From contig OY821519.1 of the NCBI GenBank assembly GCA_963682025.1, positions 66,086,783 to 66,150,782 on the forward strand: a DNA stretch of 64,000 nt, given 5' to 3'. The notes below the pieces were generated by a model, which was not told the origin of the DNA, ran no database searches, and was given only the letters and a program-made list of their open reading frames with translations. Positions 31,301 through 43,500 of this stretch are shown here, one piece after another (position 1 is the stretch's first letter; every line of letters starts with the position of its first letter). Position numbers and translations under genes: made by a program. Source of the DNA: Cordilura impudica. Its lineage: Eukaryota; Arthropoda; Insecta; Diptera; Scathophagidae.

Positions 31301-33207
31301 ATAAATTTTAACTTATCATACTTTGACCATGGAGTGTACAATATCTCTAATATCTACAACTCAGATCTTATTCATAGTGGGATATTTTATGGCTAGTTTT
31401 CTGTGAATAAGATTTTCTCTTTAGAATATTACGAACCACCCTAATGTGTATTGCTTGCTATAAATTGAAAAGATTCTTTACGACATACATACATAAATTT
31501 GAGTAATTAATCAAAATTATTATTTTCACATTCGTTTAATGGAGCTTTTTACTTTAAGCATGAATCTGATAAATGAAATGCCAGCGACCTTAATAACTCT
31601 ATATACTATTTTTCATTGGAACTATTTGTGAGGCAGAATTTCTATAATTTATTTTAATTTTAATTAATTTCTTAAAAGAAAATGACACATGATAGCTATT
31701 GTATTTGAATTTCAAAAGTACATCAAGACTATACGCGTATCCATTACGAAATACAAGGAACATATAAGGTCAATATTGCAAAAAAAGTGCATGGAGAGAT
31801 ATTAAACTATCAATAACATCGCAAGGATAAAATATTTTAATGAAATTTGTTAGTTTTATCTCAGTTGCCCCAAGGACGACTGTATAATTCTACATAAGTG
31901 AAAAAAGTCCCATTTGGATGGGAAGCAGATGACTTATAACACCGTCGGACACACCAGAAAATGTCATATATTTTGAAAAAGTCAAAAAAGCAAAAGGTTT
32001 TTGTACCAATTCCTTTTTTCGGAAATAAATGCGAATTTTTTATTTAGTAAAAACTAACTCTTACCCACCGTATTCCACTTAGTGACCATAAGTGTTCACA
32101 ATTAATGGGAAAAATACCACATGAATTAATGAAATGTCTAAACAATAACGATAACCTAAAATAGTTAATTAACTTATAGAAAAAAATAACCATAATACAA
32201 CTAAATATTACCAAAATGTTATAATCCATATTTTTTTTCTTAAAATGCCCAAAGTCACAAATTTTAAATAGATGAAATAATCATATTATGTTTAAGTGTA
32301 AGTATGTTTAATTAAGACCAAAATGTGTTGCATAAAACACTTTAAGGTTTTGAGTAATTAACATGAGGAATAAATGAACAATGTAATAAATATTTATGAA
32401 GAGTTAAGTGTAAATATTTGATAAATGTTTACAACAAATTATTTATTCCCAAGGCATATTGGCAGGCAAATATATATTTTAAATTTTAATTACAACATTT
32501 TATCAACTGTGTCAAAAATGGAACGATCGATATAAAGGGATACATATAACTTTAATATATACATACGTAGATATGTATGTAGTGCCATATATTGTGTTAA
32601 ACGATAAAATATTTACATTGGCCAACGCCCAATACATACGTATTGTATGTACAGCCGAGTACATACATACATATGTATGTAGTGGAAATAAATGAAAATT
32701 GTAAAAAAAAATTGTCAAAGTGTTAAATAATCGAAAGAAAAAAGAAATAAAAAATTCATATAGGCATACACACATACATACACGTAGACATACATAAATA
32801 CGTCAAATGTAATAATAGTAAAAAATATATATGTATGTAGGTATGTGAATATATGCCATGCAAACATACTCACATACATACATTTACAGTTACAGTATAT
32901 AATAAATACTCACGTGGTACACATAGAAAATCGCCATTCGAAGTTTTCTTATGTTTATCAACTCTATTTTCGATTGATTAACAGACTTTTTATAACAACT
33001 AACCATTTTCTAATATGATAGATCATTTGCTAGTGAGAAAGCAGAATTTTTGTAGTTATAAAATCGAAATTTGGTTACTGACTTCATAGCACTAAGGTTG
33101 GCTATAAATTCGCTTACCACAATGCACCTCATTTCTGTGTGTATAAATTTAAAAACTAACTGTAAAAAGGAAAGTGACGGATCTATGATAGATATAAGTT
33201 CCGAAAT
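31301..33207. other. AT-rich sequence with CATA/TATG microsatellites, no gene seen
   Basis: CATACATACATATGTATGTA-type runs occur at about 32,560-32,680 and 32,770-32,885. No domain or repeat family is recognised elsewhere here. Confidence 0.55.
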
Positions 33208-33238
33208 AAACTTTTTATACCCTATACCACTATGTGGT
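33208..33238 (+). repeat. isolated DINE-like 5' terminus at a LINE junction
   Basis: TTTATACCCTATACCACTAT and a few more bases match the DINE-like start. LINE sequence then begins abruptly at about 33,239. The LINE frame's apparent ATG (33,232) lies in this foreign piece, so it is not a real start. Confidence 0.7.
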
Positions 33239-34452
33239 CAGGTCAAATAAGTAATTACATCAATAATAATGATTTGTTGACAAATAGGCAATCAGGATTT
33301 CGACCACAACACAGCTGCATAACAGCCCTTATTGATGTATCTGAAGAAATACGTAGCAAAATTGACGATGGAAATATCTCGTTCCTTGTTCTTCTTGACC
33401 ACTCCAAAGCATTTGATACTGTGGATCATGAAGTTCTCTGTCTGAAGTTGCTTAAATTGTTCAATTTTTCTCCTCTATCTACATGTTTAATGTCATCATA
33501 TTTATCATCCCGTCGCCAATCTGTATTTGCAAACAATAAAATTTCAAGTCCATTGCCTGTTCTGAAAGGAGCTCCACAAGGATCAATACTGGGACCACTA
33601 CTATTTTCAATTTACATCAACGATTTAGTGCGACATTTACAATACTGTAATGTCCACATGTATGCTGGCGATGTACAACTCTATATAAGTAGTGATTTAA
33701 GCAACATAAACGATTGTTTGGAAAAACTAAACAGAGATCTGAAACACATTCATGGCGGTTTGTGTCTTAATCCTATAAAGTCTAAGTGTTTAATAATAGC
33801 TAAGAAAACTTTGAAGTTACCTTTTGAGCCGACTGTAATGCTTAATGATCAAAAAATAGAAATTGTATCAACAGCCAAGAATCTTGGTATCACTTTTAAT
33901 TCCACTCTCACATGGTGCGACCATACAAATGCTGCTACAGGAAAACCTTATGCAATACTACGGACACTGTGGAACACCCAGTATGTTACACCACTTAAGA
34001 TTATAATTTTATTAGCAAAAACCTACTTAATACCTACTCTACTATATGGATGTGAAATATATGCAAGTTGCGATTTTGCAAGTCGAAAAAAACTAATATC
34101 AACGTATAATGCAATATTTAGATATGTTTTTAATTTAAGAAAATATGATCATATATCTCAATATTCCAAAAAACTATATGGGGTGACTCTTACTGATTTA
34201 AAGGGAATAAGAACGCTATTACTGCTATACAAAATTGTATATACACGTGCACCGCCTTACTTGTCCGAAAGATTACTTTTTACACGTTCACCAAGATCGA
34301 ACGATATCATACACTTAAGATATCGAAGCTTAATATCTGAGTGGCAGTTCTATATTAATTCAGTTCGTCTTTGGAACATGCTACCCTCGTCCATTCAATT
34401 TATAAGCAACGCTCAGCAATTTAAGAAAGAACTATTTCAATTTCACTCATAA
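33239..34452 (+). pseudogene. L2/CR1-like LINE reverse transcriptase, copy 1
   Basis: The frame (about 404 codons) is fully open from LLTNRQSGFRPQHSCITALI through LVLLDHSKAFDTVDHEVL, GAPQGSILGPLLFSIYINDL and HMYAGDVQLY to a natural C-terminus (FKKELFQFHS, stop 34,450). The catalytic box reads YAGD, where copy 2 has YADD, so one essential Asp is lost. The N-terminal endonuclease and first RT blocks are missing by 5' truncation. A small in-frame loss near IHGGLCLNP is visible against copy 2 (IYLWALANGLCLNP). Few lesions suggest a fairly young insertion. Confidence 0.88.
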
Positions 34453-34811
34453 TTAATTAAATGTAATTGATTTCAGCTCTCATTCATTTATATATATATT
34501 TTGTTTCTTAAAAAAAAAAAAAAAAAAAAATTGTTTCTCTTATATATATATTTATTTATTTATTTATATATTTTTATTAAATTAACCCATTATGCTTCAT
34601 ATGTATTACCCATTTTTTTTATTATTAATTTTTTATCTTTTTAGGTTTTATTTATTAAATTAATTTTTTTCTGTTACACTGTGTACTATTTATATACTGT
34701 GTATTTTTAAATGTACTTATTCATCATTACTTTGTAAAAATCCATTACTTTAATTATAAGATTGTAAATCTTGTTGTAATGGAAAAAATAATGAAATAAA
34801 TGAAATGAAAT
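33239..34811 (+). mobile_element. L2/CR1-like LINE, copy 1 (5'-truncated)
   Basis: Carries the reverse transcriptase C-terminal two-thirds, a 3' UTR and an (AATGAAATAA)-type tail ending at about 34,811. It is the same family as 59,255-61,467. The foldback element begins immediately after the tail. Confidence 0.85.
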
Positions 34812-35849
34812 AGTGTCATTCCATGTCAAATAACCCAGTAAGTGTTGCTCCATAGTAAGATATTTTTTTTTTTAAATTACCCCTCAAACTTACGGTGATG
34901 AAACCCTTATATCTCAATTTGTAATTCATTTTGCCCTTTTTTGGCCAAGATATGGACATTTGAAAAATGGTAATTTTTAACAAATTTTGGCCATCTTGGA
35001 TTTGGCACTACTGAAACTGCAATAACTTTAGAAATTATGATTCAAATTAAACAATTCTGATATCAGTTTGAAGCTATTTATACGAGGAATACAAATTCAG
35101 GGTTTAAATAAAATTAAAATATGTTTTACTATATTTTTACATGGAAAATTAAAAAAATCATCTTCAGAATTTACCCAAAGTTAATGGGCTGTAAAGAAAA
35201 TGGACGATCATATTTTTGAAACAAGGTAGAAACACTAACCAATATGTACTCTTTAAGTATACAAAAAATTGGAATGGTAATATTTTTTAACAATTAAAAT
35301 AATTTTTTTTTTAACCATGACATCGAGGTAAGAATCTCCTCGTTGCTGGAATATGTCAGTGAAAAAGTTTCTAAAAAATAATGTTTTTATTTTTATATTT
35401 ATTTATTTATATTTCTTGTTTTAATTTTAAAAAGCCTTTTTCTATACTAAAAAAATATATTCATAGCAATACCTTGAAAAATTGCATCACCTCTAGCTCT
35501 AAACTATGCTGTTTGCGACATGATTTCTTGTGTTGTACTTTTGTGTTTTTTTTCTGCTTCAAGTTAAACCAATTAATATGAATAAATGTTAAAACAATAT
35601 TAAATTAATATTTTTATTAAATAAGTGAAAAATATCTTCACATTATAAACAGCTTATATAAGATGTGAAGAAATTGACAAATAGTTCTTTTAATCTTATA
35701 AGGAACAATGACTTGTTTGTTTCAAATATAAGAAATATAGGAATGATAATTATTTCTTCAAAAATACATCGAATATAAGTTAATACAAAATGCATTAAAA
35801 TACATTTAAAATAAATATTTCGCTGACAACAACAACCTACATAAAAAAA

Positions 35850-36180
35850 TACCAAAATTAGTTCCCAAGCTAACTTTGCGTCTTATTTCACAACAATTCG
35901 CACGCACGCGCCATCCGGCGCGATTACCAAAATACAGAAATTCTGCAAGGTAGTATTTTCCCACCAACAACATTGAACGGCATTGCACGAGCCGACGAAT
36001 AAAACAGGTCATTTTACAATAATACCATTTCACGCGAGAATGACAACAAAATACCTGAATAGCGTGATCAGCAAACCTGTTGTTATAAATTAGGGTAGTT
36101 TTAAGAATATTATTGCTTTTGATTTTGAATTACAAATAAAGACGGTTGTTGTGTCGCCATCAGCGCACAACAATAAATTT
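35850..36180. other. GC-richer unique segment inside FB2 copy A
   Basis: Contains CGCACGCACGCGCCATCCGG and other GC-rich stretches unlike the flanks, and a minus-strand frame of 75 codons (35,806-36,033) with no recognised domain. It is deleted from copy B. It could be a captured host fragment or the element's own remnant; I cannot tell. Confidence 0.4.
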
Positions 36181-36232
36181 TTTTTAAACTAGAATCCTTG
36201 GAGGAATTTAATTTATATATATTTATATTTAA

Positions 36233-36592
36233 TCTATATTCTTAATAGGCTAGGCGATTTCTTGTGACCGATGTAAGTCTCACAGTTTTACTCCGATTTT
36301 GAAAAAAAATTTGTCATTGGAAAGGTATTTCTTTTCAGCTGTTAACCAGATTTACGGATTTTCATCGCCTGGAACATTTTTTTGGAGTTATGATCGTTTA
36401 AAGTTGCTACTAACACATACATAAAATTATACAATGCTATGTGTGTGTTTATTAAATTTGTTAATGTGTTTGTGTTAATATGTTGAGTTTGTTTTCTTCA
36501 TTTAATGAGATAAATTGTGAAGCATATCTTTAGGGTCTTTGTTAAATGAAAAAACAAAATTTCCTAAAATTTCGAGTGCTGGAATTTGCTAG
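36233..36592 (+). mobile_element. non-autonomous Helitron, family H1
   Basis: A|TCTATATTCTTAATAGGC... to ATTTCGAGTGCTGGAATTTG and CTAG|T. One arm of the terminal hairpin is partly lost. Lies between the FB2 arms in both duplicates. Confidence 0.85.
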
Positions 36593-37467
36593 TAAGTATA
36601 AATGGATATAAACTAATTATAAAAAAAAAATAATCTATGCATACTATTTGTATTATCCACCACAAATAAATGAGTTTAATCCACCTTGAAATTTAACATT
36701 TAATTCATTATAATTGCTTTAACTTGAAGCAGAGAAAAACAAAAGTACAACACAAGAAATCATATGGAATCATATAGCATAGTTTAGAGCTAGAGATGAG
36801 GCAATTTTTCACGGTATTGCTATGATTATATTATTTTTGGTACAGAAAAAGCTTTTTAAAATTAAAATAGGTAAATATAAAAATAAAAACATTATTTTTT
36901 AGAAACCTTTTCACTAACGTATTCGAGCAACGAGGAGATTCTTACCTCGATGTCATGGTTTAAAAAAAATTTTTTTTTTAATAGTTAAGAAATGTTACCT
37001 TTACAATTTTTTAAATACTTAAAGACCACATATTGGTAAGTGATTCTAGCGGGTTTCAGAAAAAAAATATTTAGGGCCATTTTTTTTACAGCCCATTAAA
37101 TTTGGGTACATTCTGAAGATAATTTTTTTCATTTTCCATGTAAAAATATAGTTTTATTTTACTACTGGATTTGTGTTCCTCGTATAAATAGCTTCAAATT
37201 GATACCAGAATTGTTTAATTTAAACCATAATTTCTCAAGTTATTGCAGTTTTTCACAGTAGTGGCAAACCCAAGATGGCCAAAATTTTTTAGAAATTACT
37301 ATTTTTCAAATGTCCATATTTTGGCCAAAAAAAAGGGCAAAATGCATTACAAATTGAGATATGAGGGTTTAAGCACCATACGTTTCAGTGGTAATTTTTA
37401 AAAAAAAATCTATTACTATGGAGCAACAAATTTTTCTAATATTGGGTGATTTGACAGGAATGACCCT

Positions 37468-38200
37468 ATAATGGCTTTGGGTTGATGTCTGCAAATACCA
37501 AAATTATTTGACACATATCCATGTTTTATTATACCGATCGACTCAGAATCACTTTTTCAGTCGTTTTAGCTGTGTCCATCCGTCTGTGCTACTGTCCGTT
37601 TGTCCGTCTGTGAGTCTATGTAAACCTTGTTATTAAATTACAGGTCGCAAATTTTGACAGGTAGCAATTTTGAGAACATTTGGTATGTAAGTTATCAACA
37701 ACAAAATGAATGCCAATGGTGAAAATCCGTTCAAAATTTCAAAATTATCACGCAGATCTCGGTCAAATTGGGAGTGTGTATGTTTATTACATCCACTAAT
37801 AAGTAGTCTAAAAATAAAACCTATAGGACAATTTTTCTTCGTAGCTTCCATATAAAGCTGATTCCTTATCTTCACTTAAATCTATGACTGATTTTTCTCA
37901 AATTTGGTTTGTATATGTTTTTACAAAAAATAAGAGACCTTCATCCGATGGCCGGTAAATGCTTATGACAATTGGTATCATCGAAATATATTCATATTTG
38001 CGACCTGTGGTTTCACTGCAAGGTTGACATGGACAGATGGACGGAAGGACAGGCGGATGGACGTCGCTAAATTGACTCAGAAAATGTTTCTGAGTGGATC
38101 GGTATAATAAAATATGGGTCATGGTCAAATATTTTTATTTGTTACAAATATCAACACAAAGTTATTATACCCTGACCGCTTAGTGTTGTAGGGTATAAAA
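37468..38200. mobile_element. two DINE-like partial copies joined in inverted orientation
   Basis: The forward part (37,468-37,930) runs from ATAATGGCTTTGGGTTGATG through the ACTCAGAATCACTTTTTCAG region to CAAATTTGGTTTGTATATG. The reverse part (37,935-38,200) has the GTCC run as GGACGGAAGGACAGG, the hairpin GACTCAG...CTGAGT, and ends GGGTATAA. At 38,162-38,197 both TTATACCC and GGGTATAA occur about 35 bp apart, like two 5' ends face to face. Confidence 0.7.
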
Positions 38201-38429
38201 AGAAAATTCGCTGAGTGTAATTTCGAGATATGATGACTTGAGCAATTTTTCGGCTGTGTCGAATCTTTGATACCCTCCACACGTGCTCTAAACACAATCA
38301 GCCTAATTACGAATATTTTCAAGGAATTTATTTCTCACGGATAATACTTTTCTCGATAAAAAAAAATCCTATAATTATAAATTCTGCGGGAACAGAAAAA
38401 TTAATAAGTGGCATCATCGAATTTCGAAG
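38201..38429. other. short AT-rich spacer, nothing recognised
   Basis: Contains no known repeat block. It separates the inverted DINE pair from the next DINE-like copy. Confidence 0.4.
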
Positions 38430-39230
38430 CTATACCACTATGTGGTTTGGGTATAATGACTTTGTGCTGCTGTTTGTAACTACCAAAAATATTTGACTCA
38501 GACCCATCTTTTATTATACCGATCGAATCACTATCTGATTCGATTTAATGATGTCCGTCCGTCCGTCCGTCCGTCCGTCCGTCTGTGTGTCCATGTAAAG
38601 CTTTTAATCAAACTGCAGGTCGCAACTATGAATATATTTTGATGAAATTTGGTGTATGAGCTTTTATCAACCAAGGCATGAAGGCTGTTGAAATTGGTGA
38701 GAATCGGTCCATGTTCAGACCTAGCCCCCATACAAATGACCCCTATGAAATCTACTTAAATTGCCATAAGATCCAAATTATCATATAAATCTTAGTCAAA
38801 TTGGGTTTGTATGTGTTTATTACATCCATTAATCACTAGTCCAAAAATGATCCCTGTGGGATAACTCTTAGTCATAGGCCCCATATGCAGCTGCTTCCCG
38901 ATCTTCACTTAAATCTATCAAAAAACAAAAATATTGCACTGATTCTTCTCAAAATTTGTTTGTATATATTTTTGCAAAATACAAGAGACCTTACCAAACA
39001 TGGTCATGATCGGTCCATTTTTGGGCCTAGTCCCCATATAGATATAGCATCCGATATGAACTTTTTCATATCTGCAGCCAAAAAAAATTAATAAAAATCC
39101 CACTCAAATTTGGTTTTTGCTTATTTTCTATGTCCAGTTAGTTGGGCCTAAGGGATAGGGTTTCTAAACGCATGGTATATGGTATCGTATAGTCGGTCTA
39201 GACCGACTATAATTTTCTTACTTGTTTTTT
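38430..39230 (+). mobile_element. DINE-1-like element, nearly full length
   Basis: Starts at TATACCACTATGTGGTTTGG (first few bases lost). It has GTCC repeats (38,554-38,581) and the full body. Its 3' end holds GGTATCGT and the perfect palindrome ATAGTCGGTCT/AGACCGACTAT (39,188-39,209), then CTTACTTGTTT. The family is described at 18,296. Confidence 0.88.
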
Positions 39231-39540
39231 TTTTTTAATCAGCGCAAAATGTAGACGTTTTTTAAAATCGTTTTTTTTTCATAAAATTAATGTCTAATTT
39301 TTTAAAATAATGACAAGGTTCAATAAAAAACATGTTAGAGTTTAAATATCAATAAGTTTTTTTTATCTCTTAAGACCTGCTTAGTAGAAAAAAGGGCATT
39401 TTTTTTGATTTCACAAAGCCTTTTCTATGTGAATTAAAACGAGAAAAAATATTGTTATTGAAATTAGAGAACAGAAAAAAATTAAATTTAAGATTTTTTT
39501 CATTTACGAGTTTTTTTTGTGATAGTGGTTTCAAGAACAG
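39231..39540. other. AT-rich spacer, nothing recognised
   Basis: T-rich and A-rich runs only. Confidence 0.45.
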
Positions 39541-40088
39541 GGGTGTATATTTTTACATGGGAAATTAAAAAAATCATCTTCAGAATTTACCCAAAGTTAA
39601 TGGGCTGTAAAGAAAATGGCCCCTCATATTTTTTTCCGAAACACTAACCAATATGTACTCCTTAAGTATACAAAAATTTGGAAAGGTAGTATTTCTTAAC
39701 AATGAAAACAAAAATTTTTTTTAAACCAAGACATCGAGGTAAGAATCTCCTCGTTGTTGGAATATGTTAGTAAAAAGGTTTCTAAAAAATAATGTTTTTA
39801 TTTTTATATTTAACTATTTTAATTTTAAAAAGCCTTTTTCTATACTAAAAAAAATATATTCATAGCAATACCTTTAAAAATTGCATCACCTCTAGGTCTA
39901 AGCTATGCTATTTGCGACATGATTTCTTGTGTTGTACTTTTGTGTTTTTTTTCTGCTTCATGTTAAACCAATTATTACGAATAAAGGTTAAAACAATATT
40001 AAATTAATATTTTTATTAAATAAGTGAAAAAATATCCACATGATAGACAGCTTATATAAGAAATTGACAAATAGTTCTTTTAATCTTA

Positions 40089-40463
40089 CTAGCAGATTCC
40101 AGCCCTCGAAATTCGAGCGAAAATTCTAGGAAATTTTATTTTTTCATTTAATAAAGACCCTAAAAGTATGCTTAGCAATTATAGCCAATTTACAAATCAA
40201 CACAAAAAACTAACTCATTTTTATTACAAACACATTAACAAATTTTATAAACACACACATAGCATTGTATAATTTTAAGTATGTGTTAGTAGCAACTTTA
40301 AATGCAATTTACTCAAAATAAAAAAAAATTTAAAAATCTGTAAATTTGCAAATCGGCTAAAAAGAAATACCTTTCAAATAATATACGTTTGGTCAAAATC
40401 GGGATAAAACGGTAGAACAAAATATCAGTCACAAGAAAGCGCCTAGCCTACTAATATTACAGA
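40089..40463 (-). mobile_element. non-autonomous Helitron H1, with empty site in copy A
   Basis: A 375-bp element in reverse orientation. On the minus strand it reads A|TCTGTAATATTAGTAGGC ... TCGAGGGCTGGAATCTGCTAG|T. FB2 copy A has the uninterrupted sequence TAATCTTATAAGGAACAATG (35,691-35,710), with A35,698 and T35,699 matching the two flanks. Insertion was therefore between A and T without target duplication, the Helitron hallmark. Confidence 0.92.
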
Positions 40464-40506
40464 TAAGGAGCAATGACTTGCTTGTTTCATATATATTTAT
40501 ATTTAA

Positions 40507-40827
40507 TCTATATTTTTAATAGGCTAGGCGATTTCTTGTGACCGAGGTATTTCTTTTTAGCTGTTAGCCAGGTTTACAGATTTTCATCGTCTAGAACATT
40601 TTTTTTGTAGTTATGATCGTTTAAAGTTGCTGCTTACATATACATAAAATTATACAATACTATGTGTGTGTTTATTAAATTTGTTAATGTGTTTGTGTTA
40701 ATGTGTTGTGTTTGTTTTCTTCATGTAATGAGATGAATTGTGAAGCATATCTTTAGGGTCTTTATTAAATGAAAGAATAAAATTTCCTAGAATTTGCACT
40801 CGAATTTCGAGTGCTGGAATCTGCTAG
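40507..40827 (+). mobile_element. non-autonomous Helitron, family H1
   Basis: A|TCTATATTTTTAATAGGC to hairpin CACTCGAATTTCGAGTG, CTGGAATCTGCTAG|T. An orthologous duplicate of the 36,233-36,592 copy, with an internal deletion after GACCGAGG. Confidence 0.88.
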
Positions 40828-41712
40828 TAAGTATAAATGGACACAAACTAATTAAAAAAAATTAATCTATGCATACCATTTGTATCATTCACCACAAATA
40901 AATGAGTTTTATCCACCTTGAAATTTAACATTTAATTCATTATAATTGCTTTAACTTGAAGCAGAGAAAAACAAAAGTACAACACAAGAAATCATATGGA
41001 ATCATATAGCATAGTTTAGAGCTAGAGGTGAGGCAATTTTTCAAGGTACTGCTATGACTATATTATTTTTAGTATGGAAAAAGCTTTTTAAAATTAAAAT
41101 AGTTAAATATAAAAATAAAAACATTATTTTTTAGAAACCTTTTCAATAACATATTCCAGCAACAAAGAGATTCTTACCTCGATGTCATGGTTTAAAAAAA
41201 AATTTCTTTTTAATTGTTAAGAAATGTTACCTTTCCAATTTTTTATATACTTAAAGAGCACAGATTGGTTAGTGTTTCTACCGAGTTTCAGAAAAAAAAT
41301 AAAGGGGTCATTTTTTTACAGCCAATTAAATTTGGGTAAGCTCTGAAGATAATTTTTTTTATTTTCCATGTAAAAATAGAGTAAACCATACATTTAATTT
41401 TATTTTAACACTTAATTTGTATTTGTCGTATAAATAGCTTCAAATTGATACCAGAATTGTTTAATTTGAACCATTATTTCTCAAGTTATTGCAGCTTTTC
41501 ACATTAGTGCCAAATCCAAGATGGCCAAAATTTTTTAAAAATTACCATTTTTCAAATGTCCATATTTTGGCAAAAAAAAAGGGCAAAATGAATTACAAAC
41601 TGAGTTATGAGTGTTTCAGCACCATAGGTTTCAGTGGTAATTTAAAAAAAAATCTATTACTATGAAGCAACAAATTTTTCTAATATTGGGGGATTTGACA
41701 TGGAATGACCCT

Positions 41713-42211
41713 ATAATGGCTTTGTGTTGATGTCTGCAACTACCAAATTTTTTTTGACATAGATCCACATTTTATTATACTGATTGACTCAGAATCACTT
41801 TTTCAGTCGTTTTAGCTGTGTCCGTCCGTCCGTCTGTCCTACTGTCCGTTTGTCCGTCTGTGTGTCCATGTAAACCTTGTTATCAAACTGCAGGTCGCAA
41901 ATTTTGACAGGTAGCAATTTTGACAACATTTGGTATGTAAGTTATCGACAACAAAACGAATGCCAATGGTGAAAATCCGTTCATAGTGGGACCCTATCCT
42001 CATACAAATGGCCAATATGAGATCAACTTTAGTTGGCAAAATATCAAAATTATTAAACAGACCCCGGTCAAATTGGGAGTGTGTATGTTTATTACATCCA
42101 TTAATCAGTAGTCCAAAAATAAAACTTATAGGACAATTTTTTTCGTAGTTCCCATATAAAGCTGATTCCCGATCTTCACTTAAATCTATCACTGATTTTT
42201 CTCAAATTTGG
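41713..42211 (+). mobile_element. DINE-like partial copy, left of Penelope copy 2
   Basis: Duplicate of 37,468-37,899, interrupted after CTCAAATTTGG by Penelope copy 2. It resumes at 44,358 (GTTTGTATATG) and continues, in the inverted part, to about 44,520. Confidence 0.85.
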
Positions 42212-42594
42212 AAATTTTGGAAATCAGACAAACGAATATTTCAATCAAATCACTACAGGACAATATAAAAGCAACACTTGAACGAATGGAAAAAATGATA
42301 TCAAAAGATGAGTTCAACAAATTTCTTAAAAAACAAAAAGTAAGCTACAAAAAAAAAACACTAAACAATAAACAAAAAATCAACAAATTCAAATTTCTCA
42401 AACCAATGGCAAAGAAAAAACAAAAACTTGGAATAACCTTTAATGAAGATTGGTTTATAAATTTAACTGATATAGAATTCCCAGATGAAATGAAATGGTT
42501 GTTATCCCTAGGGAAAAAATTTGCAATTCCCATAGACAAAAATAATTTTTCGCCAATTCACACAATAGCTGATATTGAGCAGGGGATCAATAAA
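42212..42594 (+). pseudogene. Penelope N-terminal region, copy 2
   Basis: The frame runs SLQDNIKATLERMEKMISKD, EFNKFLKKQKVSYKKKTLNN, FKFLKPMAKKKQKLGITFNE, DWFINLTDIEFPDEMKWLLS and LGKKFAIPIDKNNFSPIHTI to ADIEQG. It is Lys-rich and includes the KFxL...FxxLGxKFxxP block usual before the RT in Penelope-like proteins. At ADIEQG it meets the deletion, which joins it out of frame to the LSINVPCYKL block. Confidence 0.8.
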
Positions 42595-43500
42595 TGTACC
42601 ATGCTATAAACTCGCAAAACATATAGGCAGCATACTTCAATTTATAATTTCATATGATTACAATATCAAAAATTCAACGGAATTAAAAACAAAATTAGAA
42701 AACCTTACTTTGGAGGAAGACGACACATTAATTTCTCTTGATGTAGTCTCGCTCTTCACAAATATACCCATTTATCTAGCAATAAAAAATATAATGGAAA
42801 AATGGGAAGAACTCAAAAATCACACCAACATTGCAAAATCGAAATTTCTTCAAATTCTTAATTTTTGCCTCAGAGATAACAACTATTTCAAACATATGGA
42901 CAACACTTAAATCCAAACTTATGGGATGCCAATGGGAAATCCACTTTCTCCAACTGTTGCTGACATTATCCTCGACAAATTATTGGATGAAACGATTATA
43001 GAACTAAGCAACAACAATATTAAAATGACACTATTACACAAATATGTTGACGATATATTTGCAATTGTGAAGAAAAAGGACATAGATTCCATTCTAACAA
43101 TTTTCAACAAATACCACAACAAACTACAATTCACAATTGAAACTTAAACAAACAATAGCCTTCCATATCTTGACATGAAAATAATTCGCAAAGAAAACAA
43201 GATAATTACAGATTGGTATTCAAAACAAACTTCATCCGGAAGAATGATTAATTATTTTTCATCACAACCGAAAAACCAAAAAATAAACACAGTCACCAAT
43301 TTCATAAATAGAGTTCTAGACATCAGTAACAAACAATTTCACAATCAAAATATACAAAAAAAAAATTAGACATATACTCAAAAGGAACAACTATCCAAAC
43401 AATCTTGTAAACACCTTATTATAGAAAAAACAATGTACTATAGAAAAATCAAATACTAAAATCATAGACAGCAATGAATCTTTAAAATATTGCAGTATAC
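42595..43500 (+). pseudogene. Penelope reverse transcriptase, copy 2 (broken)
   Basis: Contains NVPCYKLAKHIGSILQ, SLDVVSLFTNIPIYLAIKNI (intact where copy 1 is shifted), YGMPMGNPLSPTVADI, HKYVDDIFAIVKKKD and YLDMKIIRKENK. A stop lies at 42,907-42,909 (copy 1 codes Tyr there) and another at 43,145 (GAA to TAA). A longer A-run near 43,360 shifts the frame, and a TAG follows near 43,421. The KADKGN and LYGLPKTHK blocks fell in the deletion. Inactive. Confidence 0.88.

Larger units (their letters stand above)
34812..37467. mobile_element. foldback element FB2, copy A
   Basis: The left arm (34,812 to about 35,600) begins GTCATTCCATGTCAAATAAC. The right arm (about 36,700-37,467) ends with the inverse GATTTGACAGGAATGAC. 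Shared mirror blocks include CGAGGTAAGAATCTCCTCGT, TTGCTCCATAGTAA and CTTGTGTTGTACTTTTGT. The interior has a GC-richer segment (35,850-36,180) and Helitron 36,233-36,592. No transposase is recognised. The left flank is LINE tail and the right flank is a DINE-like copy, so no target duplication is visible. Confidence 0.75.
39541..41712. mobile_element. foldback element FB2, copy B (left end and core deleted)
   Basis: The left arm (39,541 to about 40,088) lacks the outermost 320 bp present in copy A. The right arm is about 40,920-41,712. The GC-richer core is absent; CTTGTTTCAT joins directly to ATATATTTATATTTAATC. It contains two H1 Helitrons, one of them (40,089-40,463) absent from copy A. 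It shares its right junction with the DINE-like sequence exactly with copy A, showing duplication of a pre-formed block. Confidence 0.75.

Noticed and set aside
31160..31396. Phe/Leu-rich ORF on the plus strand
   Set aside because: It starts inside a Helitron fragment and continues in AT-rich DNA without a motif.
32512..32775. Minus-strand ORF over CATA microsatellite
   Set aside because: Composition is dictated by the CATACATATGTATG repeat; no domain.
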